A DNA stretch of 10,288 nucleotides from Acidimicrobiia bacterium. GTDB lineage: Bacteria; Actinomycetota; Acidimicrobiia; Spongiisociales; UBA5794. The first letter of the stretch is position 1. Each line of letters begins with the position of its first letter. The notes beneath the pieces were generated by a model. That model ran no database searches. It saw only the letters and a program-made list of their open reading frames with translations, and had not been told where the DNA came from. The stretch covers positions 1 through 10,288 of the forward strand of contig JAUVNV010000070.1 of the NCBI GenBank assembly GCA_030599515.1, written 5' to 3'. Shown here piece by piece: positions 1-4,829 of the stretch. Made by a program: the position numbers and the translations under genes.

Positions 1-35
1 ATGGCAACATGGCGCGTCCTGACATCAACACAAAC

Positions 36-201
36 CTAGTGTCCCGAGTCGCAAATCATGCACAGAATCTCGCCGGCCCTCGACGCCCCCAGCGGCGTCC
101 TCCGCCTCGACGCAGTCCCGACTGCGCCTGCGTTGTGCGTCCTTGCCGGGCACGCCGATGCCTCGGCGAGATCAGCACGAACTTACGACTCAGGACACTA
201 G
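36..201. repeat. Inverted-repeat element with CTAG ends (MITE-like or structured RNA)
   Basis: Positions 36-75 and 164-201 form an imperfect inverted repeat of about 40 nt. Read inward, both arms begin CTAGTGTCC, continue GAGTCG after one differing base, and end ATCTCGCCG. A 2-nt gap and a few substitutions separate them. Similarity stops abruptly outside the two CTAG tetramers, which marks the element's borders. The 88-nt middle holds two short perfect hairpins: 82-87 with 94-99, and 111-116 with 121-126. A third, 154-158 with 163-167, competes with the right arm. No protein is evident inside. CTAG fits the YTAR target duplication known for IS5-family transposons, so a non-autonomous transposon relic is possible. 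CTAG is its own reverse complement, however, so it could simply belong to the repeat. A stable folded RNA is the alternative. Confidence 0.6.
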
Positions 202-312
202 CGATCGGGTGCAGTACTCATCTGACGCCACGACCATCGAAAAGGTTCCCCCACCGATCCACGAGGGTCTCGAAAGTCGACGACGCGGTCGATCGACGCA
301 CTCGGTCAGTCG
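202..312. other. Gene-free stretch downstream of the lipoprotein gene
   Basis: No supportable gene or clear terminator is visible between the inverted-repeat element and the lipoprotein stop codon. Open frames crossing it on the plus strand have arginine- and serine-rich translations typical of chance frames in GC-rich DNA. A 10-bp palindrome, GTCGATCGAC, lies at 288-297 and could be coincidental. Together with positions 1-35, where I also see nothing definite, this completes the gene-free left end of the window. Confidence 0.5.
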
Positions 313-1026
313 TCACGGGACGAACTGCTCGAGGATCTCGGTGATCTCTCCACCGTTGACGAAGAGCCAGAAGAAGTCCCAACTGGACAGCCCCGCCGGA
401 TCAACCGGCCAGTCGGGGAACGGCACGGTCAGGAACTCGGTGTAGCCGGTGTCGAGTTCGTAGACCGTTGCACCTGCGGCCACGGGAACCGTCCGGAGCG
501 TGGGGTTGGCATTTCGGACGTACCAGTCGTTGTCAACCTCCACGCCGTCCGCGGCGCCCTCGGTGTAGGCGATGTCTCCAAAGTAGAAGCAGGCCAGATC
601 GAAGTCCACCGATGACGCGCCGATGGCCCGGACGTAGCCGAACCAGGCGCCGTCGGGCAGCGGACCGGCGCCCGGAGCGCACCCGGAGCCGCCGGCGCCA
701 TCGCTTCCCGGGAGCGGACCCAGCGGGTAGACGGTTGGAATCCCGACCAGGTACGGCCCACCCGATGTCGTTGTGGTGGTCGGTGCCGTGGTTGTCGTGG
801 GTGGAGCCGTCGTCGTTGTCGTCGTCGGTGCAGTGGTCGTCGGTGCCGTCGGCGCCGGAGCGACCGTTGTGGTGGTCGTAGCCACAGTCGTAGTTGGAGG
901 CACGGTGGTCGCGACGGTCGAGTCCGAGGCAAGACTCGTTACAGCGGCGGCTGCGTCCTGAGTGTCGTCGGTAAAGTCGCATGCTGCGATGACAAGAACA
1001 ATGAGCAGGAAGGCAAGTGTTCTCAT
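313..1026 (-). CDS. Secreted lipoprotein with Thr-rich linker, function unknown
   Basis: The 237-residue protein begins with a lipoprotein signal: charged MRT, a hydrophobic core, and the lipobox IAAC, with Cys16 as the predicted acylated residue. Residues 37-88 are a low-complexity Thr/Pro/Ala linker, probably an extended and perhaps glycosylated stalk holding the C-terminal domain off the membrane. Residues about 100-237 form a globular-looking domain rich in aromatic residues, with two cysteines (116 and 146) that could form a disulfide outside the cell. I recall similar domains, with a DGxWFGYV stretch (125-132) and an RNxNPxLRTVP stretch (171-181), in other Acidimicrobiia lipoproteins, but no named function. 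The gene is divergent from the kinase at 1140. No Shine-Dalgarno site precedes the ATG, which would fit leaderless translation. The linker is encoded by skewed DNA around 765-910. Confidence 0.85.
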   Translation of the reverse strand: MRTLAFLLIVLVIAACDFTDDTQDAAAAVTSLASDSTVATTVPPTTTVATTTTTVAPAPTAPTTTAPTTTTTTAPPTTTTAPTTTTTSGGPYLVGIPTVYPLGPLPGSDGAGGSGCAPGAGPLPDGAWFGYVRAIGASSVDFDLACFYFGDIAYTEGAADGVEVDNDWYVRNANPTLRTVPVAAGATVYELDTGYTEFLTVPFPDWPVDPAGLSSWDFFWLFVNGGEITEILEQFVP

Positions 1027-1032
1027 GGTTCG

Positions 1033-1038
1033 AGCCTA
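1033..1038 (-). promoter_or_regulatory. Candidate -10 element for a leaderless lipoprotein mRNA
   Basis: On the minus strand TAGGCT matches the TANNNT form of a -10 box and ends 6 nt before the lipoprotein ATG. That spacing would put the transcription start at or very near the ATG, a common leaderless arrangement in actinobacteria. No Shine-Dalgarno sequence is present, which agrees. I see no good -35 box. This is an inference from spacing only. Confidence 0.35.
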
Positions 1039-1091
1039 CGACAGGCCCTCGGTGCCCGCCTAGAGTCCCCGTCCCCTATGGAAGTCGTAGC

Positions 1092-1098
1092 AGGAGGG
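1092..1098 (+). promoter_or_regulatory. Strong Shine-Dalgarno sequence upstream of the sugar kinase
   Basis: AGGAGGG is a near-perfect ribosome-binding site, but it lies 41 nt before the family-expected ATG at 1140. It is 7 nt before an ATG at 1106, which is in a different frame, and 11 nt before an in-frame GTG at 1110. If it serves the kinase, translation starts at GTG 1110 and adds ten residues (VRRLREYGSA) before the usual N-terminus. The site therefore makes the start codon ambiguous. Confidence 0.5.
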
Positions 1099-1139
1099 TC
1101 ACGGGATGCGTGCGTCGCCTCCGAGAGTACGGTTCAGCT

Positions 1140-2051
1140 ATGACGACCGTCACCTGCGTCGGCCTTGCCGTCCTCGATCTCGTGTTCGGAGTGGATGCAC
1201 GCCCCGACCGAGGCCGCAAGACATTCGCCGACTCCATGACGGTGATCGGCGGTGGCCCCGCTGCGAATGCATCCGTCGCTGTGGCGCGTCTCGACGGCAA
1301 CGCCCGATTCCTTGGACGTCTCGGAGATGACGTCATCGGCGATCTGATCATCGATGACTTCGCGAAGTGGGGCGTCGATGCGTCGGGAGTACGGCGCATC
1401 CGATCGATTCCGTCACCGGTCTCATCGATCGTCGTGGAGGCCGACGGAGAGCGAACCATCGTCAACCACTCCGATCCGATGCTGTTCGCTCCAGAAGACA
1501 TCATCGTCGCCGACGATCTAGTCGGATCAGACGCTGTCCTCGGCGATCTGCTCTGGCCCACAGGGGCCATCTCTGCAATGCGCGCGGCACGAGCGATCGG
1601 AATCCCAGGCGTGTTGGACTTCGACGAAACTCCCCGCGGCCCGATCGACCTCATACTCACAGCCCCGACGCACATCGTCTTCTCCGCCCCCGCACTCGCA
1701 TCGGTGAGCGGCGACCTCGACCCCGGAAAAGGGCTTGAGATCGTTCGATCCAGGACGGACTCATGGGTCGCGGTCACGCTCGGTTCCGACGGTGTCCTCT
1801 GGCTCGACGAGGCCGATGATCTCCGCACAACACCGGCCTTCGATGTCGACGCCATCGACACTCTCGGGGCCGGGGATGTCTTCCACGGCGCATTCGCACT
1901 CGGCTTGGCCGAGACACGACCGATCGAACAGGTCATCCGGCGCGCATCGGCGGTCGCAGCGTTGAAGTGCACTCGCTTCGGAGGACGAGCAGGTATCCCG
2001 TGTGCTGAGGAAGTCGACGAGTTCCTGTCGAGCCGATCAGCAGGTCAGTAG
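1140..2051 (+). CDS. PfkB-family sugar kinase, YihV (sulfofructose kinase)-like
   Basis: This 303-residue cytoplasmic kinase transfers phosphate from ATP to a sugar or sugar derivative. The PfkB signatures are clear: the GGGPAANA stretch at 37-44 followed by FLGRLGDD (57-64), and DTLGAGDVFHG (240-250) with the catalytic-base Asp246. The C-terminal ALKCTRFGGRAGIP (274-287) closely matches E. coli YihV as I remember it, as does the N-terminal CVGLAVLD. In YihV the sulfonate of sulfofructose is bound by Lys27, Asn109 and Arg138. Here Lys27 and Asn109 align, but the Arg138 position is Leu138. The substrate is therefore uncertain and may not be sulfofructose. No other sulfoglycolysis genes are in the window. 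I chose ATG 1140 because homologues begin there, but GTG 1110 with a strong upstream Shine-Dalgarno site is possible. The 3' end overlaps the convergent small membrane gene by 15 nt. Confidence 0.88.
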   Translation: MTTVTCVGLAVLDLVFGVDARPDRGRKTFADSMTVIGGGPAANASVAVARLDGNARFLGRLGDDVIGDLIIDDFAKWGVDASGVRRIRSIPSPVSSIVVEADGERTIVNHSDPMLFAPEDIIVADDLVGSDAVLGDLLWPTGAISAMRAARAIGIPGVLDFDETPRGPIDLILTAPTHIVFSAPALASVSGDLDPGKGLEIVRSRTDSWVAVTLGSDGVLWLDEADDLRTTPAFDVDAIDTLGAGDVFHGAFALGLAETRPIEQVIRRASAVAALKCTRFGGRAGIPCAEEVDEFLSSRSAGQ

Positions 2052-2387
2052 ACGAGACAGCCACGAGCAGGACCCTGTACCGACTACGAAACCTATGTCA
2101 TCTCTCTTCGGTGCTTCACCCGGTCCGAGGCCGAGGAAGGTCGCGAGCCCTGCGACGACGGTTCCTGCGAGGATCGGGATCGTCAGCGGCGCCCACGCAG
2201 GGAAAACGGCCTGATCGATCGCCCCGATCCGGTCGGCGGAGCTGTCGACGAGCGCCGGGTCACGCTTGACCGCTCCGACGGTCTCCCAGAATCCGAGGAC
2301 CCGAAGATCGGCGGTGCCTTGTGTAACTATCTGCTCCTCGGCCGATGCAAGAACGCCGTCGATCTGTGCCGGGGTCATCGCGCTCAT
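2037..2387 (-). CDS. Small single-pass membrane protein coupled to plsC, unknown function
   Basis: I do not recognise this 116-residue protein. Residues 1-60 are soluble and partly acidic. A hydrophobic stretch at about 63-85 (AWAPLTIPILAG and onward to FLGLG) is one likely transmembrane helix, followed by a short basic patch and a tail of about 25 residues. There is no signal sequence. The start was chosen at ATG 2387 because it overlaps the plsC stop codon as ATGA, a classic coupling arrangement; an ATG at 2414 is also in frame. The last codons overlap the 3' end of the convergent kinase gene. Part of the tail (FVVGTGS) is encoded by a short run of the heptamer repeat seen elsewhere in the window, so the native C-terminus may have been extended by repeat DNA. 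It is the last gene of the tmk, holB, plsC group. Confidence 0.6.
   Translation of the reverse strand: MSAMTPAQIDGVLASAEEQIVTQGTADLRVLGFWETVGAVKRDPALVDSSADRIGAIDQAVFPAWAPLTIPILAGTVVAGLATFLGLGPGEAPKRDDIGFVVGTGSCSWLSRLLTC
2068..2088 (+). repeat. Three-unit heptamer repeat, NNNNACN pattern
   Basis: Three consecutive heptamers, CAGGACC, CTGTACC and GACTACG, carry AC at positions 5-6 of each unit. The last is identical to a unit at 4788-4794 and to one on the minus strand at 9842-9848. The run is short, so chance is possible, but the shared GACTACG unit and TACC/TACG endings support membership of the same family. It lies inside the 3' coding part of the small membrane gene. Confidence 0.4.
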
Positions 2388-3043
2388 CGGCGCGTGCGGA
2401 CCCGCGGCCACCACGGCCCGAGCTTTGAGTCGACGAACTCGCTCCAGGCGTCGGTCATGGAACCGAGCGGGTCTTCCAGGTTCGCGAAGTCATACCAGAC
2501 AAGCGGCTCGCCGATCCAGACGCGGACTGCCGTCCGGTGGATCCCCCGATTGGCAGGTCCGAGCGTGCGTTCCGTCCCATGGATCGCCACCGGGAGCAGC
2601 GGCGCTCCCCCCATCCAGGCCAACCACGCGGCTCCACGCTTCGGTTCCGTCTCCCCCCAGTACTCGACCCGCCTCCCCTCGGGAAAAGCCCCAACGATGC
2701 CGCCGTGTCTCAGGTAGGCCACGGCTTCTTCGAGAGCCCTGAGCGGTACGCCGTCTCGATCGGTCGGGATCGCACCGAAGAAACCGGTAACGACGTCGAA
2801 CGCCAGATGGTTGCCGAACAGCTCGTCGACGGCGATGAAGCGAATGAGCCGACCGACGGCGTTCACGACGAGCGGTGGATCAAGATGCGATAGATGGTTG
2901 GCTGCGACGACGAGCGGTCCCCTCTTCGGAATGTGCTCCGTGCCGCTCACTTCGAAGTCGAGGAGCCCCCGGGCGACCCATCGTGTGGGGATGTTCACGA
3001 TTCGCGTCGCGAGTGCCGACGGGACGCGACGGACGCTACGCAT
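2384..3043 (-). CDS. plsC: PlsC-type 1-acyl-sn-glycerol-3-phosphate acyltransferase
   Basis: This 219-residue enzyme belongs to the LPLAT/PlsC family, which at the cytoplasmic membrane transfers an acyl chain to lysophosphatidic acid or a related acceptor. Motif I is NHLSHLDP (49-56), containing the catalytic His50 and Asp55 of HX4D. A motif II equivalent, GAIPTDRDG, is at 90-98. Motif III is FPEGRR (120-125), where most relatives have FPEGTR. Motif IV is the LLPVAIHG stretch (149-156). KRGAAWLA (135-142) is also typical. The exact acyl acceptor cannot be told from sequence. The ATG at 3043 was chosen because the family N-terminus begins there; the frame is open further upstream, but only through holB coding sequence. 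The gene overlaps the holB stop by 8 nt and the next gene by 4 nt, pointing to translational coupling with its neighbours. Confidence 0.88.
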   Translation of the reverse strand: MRSVRRVPSALATRIVNIPTRWVARGLLDFEVSGTEHIPKRGPLVVAANHLSHLDPPLVVNAVGRLIRFIAVDELFGNHLAFDVVTGFFGAIPTDRDGVPLRALEEAVAYLRHGGIVGAFPEGRRVEYWGETEPKRGAAWLAWMGGAPLLPVAIHGTERTLGPANRGIHRTAVRVWIGEPLVWYDFANLEDPLGSMTDAWSEFVDSKLGPWWPRVRTRR

Positions 3044-4094
3044 GACCGGCCAGTTCGGCGAAGAGATTCGCGAACGCGAGTTGTGGGCGCTGGTTAGCGG
3101 CCATTGCCTCGATCGCGGCAAGGACTCGCTCCACGCCCGCAACTGCCTGTCTCGGGGTGACCGACGAAAGAGCGGCAATGGGGACGTCCGTGTTGCGGAC
3201 CGGAACACCGAACTGTGCGGCGGCCACATCGCGATAGAACGAGGCGAGGATCTCGAGGCCGGTCACGTACAGGGCAGCCGTAGCACGCTTGAGTTCCCGC
3301 GCCTGACGGTCGCGAAACGACCTCGGTACGTCGTCGCCGAGAGCATCCCTCTCCACCTGCTGCCTCTGCTTCAGTGCGGCAAGGAGCGGCTCGGCCGAGG
3401 CCATGGTCTCGTCGGCGAGACGGAAGGCGTCACCGGGATGCTCGCCGAGCCGCATCGGGATGCTCAGCCAGAGCCTTCGATACACGGCAACCTGGGGCTC
3501 GGTCGCAAGGGCGAGGGCAAGTCCGGGTCTGCCTCCGGCGATGCGGGCTGCCTCGGTCGCCTGTTCGTCAGCCACGCCGAGGGCGGTCAGGCCTTCGATG
3601 ACCTCGCTCTCGGCCACCCTGCCGAACACAACGGTTCGGCATCGGCTGGCGACGGTGGTGGGGAGATCGTCTTCGGTCTCGGTGACGATGATGAACACGG
3701 TCGCCGGCGTGGGTTCCTCCAACGTCTTCAGGAGGGCGTTGGCGGCTTCATCGTTCATCATGCCTCCCTCCTCGAAGAGGAAGATCTTCCGCTCCGACTC
3801 GAGGGGCGTGCGAGTTGCCTGGGATACCACCCGGCGAGCCTGGTCAACCGTGATGGATGCGCTGCCCTCCGGTTCGATGAGGATGAGATCTGGATGCACA
3901 CCGGACATCACGCGATCGAAGCAGGCTGCGTCCTCTCCACACATCAGCGCCGCCGCGAACTTGCGAGCAATGATCGACTTCCCAACGTTCGATGGACCCG
4001 CGAAGAGGTATGACTGCGCCGGTCGGCCGATCTCTCGGCGTAGGAAATCGACAACGCCCCGGTGACCGATGATCCCGCCGAACGAACTCACCAT
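3036..4094 (-). CDS. holB: DNA polymerase III delta' subunit (clamp loader)
   Basis: The 352-residue AAA+ protein is the delta' subunit of the clamp-loader complex, which opens the beta sliding clamp and loads it on primed DNA. The Walker A loop is GPSNVGKS (33-40). The HPDLILIEPEG stretch (67-77), ITVDQAR (81-87), NDEAANALLKTLEEP (114-128) and the SRC motif (150-152) are all family hallmarks. The Walker B region, FLFEEGG (105-111), is degenerate, as is usual for delta'. The zinc-binding segment before HPD normally carries four cysteines; here only Cys52 and Cys58 remain. The length is within the family range. ATG 4094 overlaps the tmk stop codon by 7 nt and the 3' end overlaps plsC by 8 nt. 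tmk followed by holB is a widely conserved bacterial pair. Confidence 0.93.
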   Translation of the reverse strand: MVSSFGGIIGHRGVVDFLRREIGRPAQSYLFAGPSNVGKSIIARKFAAALMCGEDAACFDRVMSGVHPDLILIEPEGSASITVDQARRVVSQATRTPLESERKIFLFEEGGMMNDEAANALLKTLEEPTPATVFIIVTETEDDLPTTVASRCRTVVFGRVAESEVIEGLTALGVADEQATEAARIAGGRPGLALALATEPQVAVYRRLWLSIPMRLGEHPGDAFRLADETMASAEPLLAALKQRQQVERDALGDDVPRSFRDRQARELKRATAALYVTGLEILASFYRDVAAAQFGVPVRNTDVPIAALSSVTPRQAVAGVERVLAAIEAMAANQRPQLAFANLFAELAGHA

Positions 4095-4693
4095 CGACTC
4101 CGGATCTCTCGATAGGCTGCAGCGACCACGGAATCGAGCTGGTCCCCGGCATCGATGATCACGAAACGATCCGGCTCGGATGCCGCCGTGGCGATGAAGC
4201 CGTCCGCCACGCTTCGTTGGAAGTCGGCTCCTTCGTCGCCGATGCGGTCGCCGACATCCTGGCGGTGGAGCCCCTCGGTGGGATCGACGTTGAGCAGGAT
4301 GACGAGGCTCGGCCAGACACCCAGGAGACCCGGCTCGTTGACGCCCCTCACGGTGTCGATGCCCAGGCCCCGACCCGCTCCCTGGTACGCCAATGAGGAG
4401 TAGACCGACCGGTCGGACAGAACCCACGCACCGGAGGCGAGAGCCGGGCCGACGACTTCGGCAGCGAGCTGCGCCCGAGCCGCGGCGAAAAGCAGAGCTT
4501 CGGTCCACGGATCGGGCAGGAGATCGTGGCCGAGAAGGATCGCCCGGATACGTTCGCCGACCGCGGTGCCGCCCGGCTCACGAACCCGGACCACTCTTCG
4601 GCCCTCAGCCTCGAGTCGCTCGCCGACGCGTTCGGCGACCGTCGACTTGCCTGCGCCTTCGATGCCCTCGAAAGCGATGTACGGGAGGCTCAC
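4088..4693 (-). CDS. tmk: Thymidylate kinase
   Basis: This enzyme phosphorylates dTMP to dTDP with ATP in the cytoplasm, a required step in dTTP supply. With the GTG start at 4693 the protein has 201 residues, close to the family norm. The P-loop region is FEGIEGAGKST (8-18). REPGGT (38-43) and DRSVYSSLAYQGAGRG (94-109), with the DR pair at 94-95, are diagnostic for dTMP binding. A lid-like segment with DR lies at 149-150. The GTG was chosen because GAGGAA sits 9 nt upstream and because homologues begin a few residues before the P-loop. An in-frame ATG at 4774 would add 27 residues running towards repeat DNA and is less likely. tmk overlaps holB by 7 nt. The gap to topA is filled mainly by heptamer repeats. 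Confidence 0.93.
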   Translation of the reverse strand: MSLPYIAFEGIEGAGKSTVAERVGERLEAEGRRVVRVREPGGTAVGERIRAILLGHDLLPDPWTEALLFAAARAQLAAEVVGPALASGAWVLSDRSVYSSLAYQGAGRGLGIDTVRGVNEPGLLGVWPSLVILLNVDPTEGLHRQDVGDRIGDEGADFQRSVADGFIATAASEPDRFVIIDAGDQLDSVVAAAYREIRSRW

Positions 4694-4759
4694 CAGATCT
4701 CGTTCCTCATCCTCGGTTCTACGCGTCCAGTCTCGCAGAGTTCGGCTCCACTGAGACCC

Positions 4760-4829
4760 CGGGACGACAGACAACAGACAACAGACGGACTACGGGATAC
4801 CGGATACGACGTACCGACTACTGACTACT
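4760..4829 (+). repeat. Ten-unit degenerate heptamer repeat between topA and tmk
   Basis: Ten consecutive 7-bp units run from 4760 to 4829, each with AC at positions 5-6, so AC recurs every 7 nt from 4764 to 4827 without a break. Unit types are CGGGACG, ACAGACA or ACAGACG, GACTACG or GACTACT, GGATACC or GGATACG, and ACGTACC. Adjacent units are often identical, which suggests local duplication followed by drift. The final unit overlaps the topA stop codon. The period resembles the heptameric short tandem repeats (STRRs) known from cyanobacterial intergenic DNA, although the unit sequence here was read directly and not matched to any described family. The function is unknown. Confidence 0.8.

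Noticed and set aside
9..445. Plus-strand open frames of 111 and 100 codons at the left end
   Set aside because: Arg/Ser/Pro-rich translations with no motif. They run through the inverted-repeat element and antisense to the lipoprotein, and have no good ribosome-binding site.
773..961. Plus-strand poly-Val/Gly frame resembling a membrane peptide
   Set aside because: It is the antisense reading of the Thr-codon-rich lipoprotein linker. The hydrophobicity is a by-product of ACC/ACG codons read in reverse.
1106..1330. 74-codon frame with an ideal Shine-Dalgarno site upstream
   Set aside because: The product is Arg-rich and lies almost wholly within the kinase in another frame. It is kept only as a question about the kinase start.
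2811..4013. 400-codon plus-strand frame
   Set aside because: It is antisense to holB and plsC, whose minus-strand products match known families throughout. GC-rich DNA commonly gives such long antisense frames.
4694..4774. N-terminal extension of thymidylate kinase from ATG 4774
   Set aside because: It adds 27 residues not typical of the family and starts within the repeat. The GTG at 4693 has GAGGAA at a good distance and gives the normal length.
4694..4824. tRNA or riboswitch in the topA-tmk gap
   Set aside because: No cloverleaf or known aptamer core is visible. The sequence is explained by 7-bp repeats.
4760..4829. Heptamer run as a CRISPR array or transposon end
   Set aside because: The units are 7 bp with no spacers, no cas genes are present, and there are no flanking inverted repeats or transposase.
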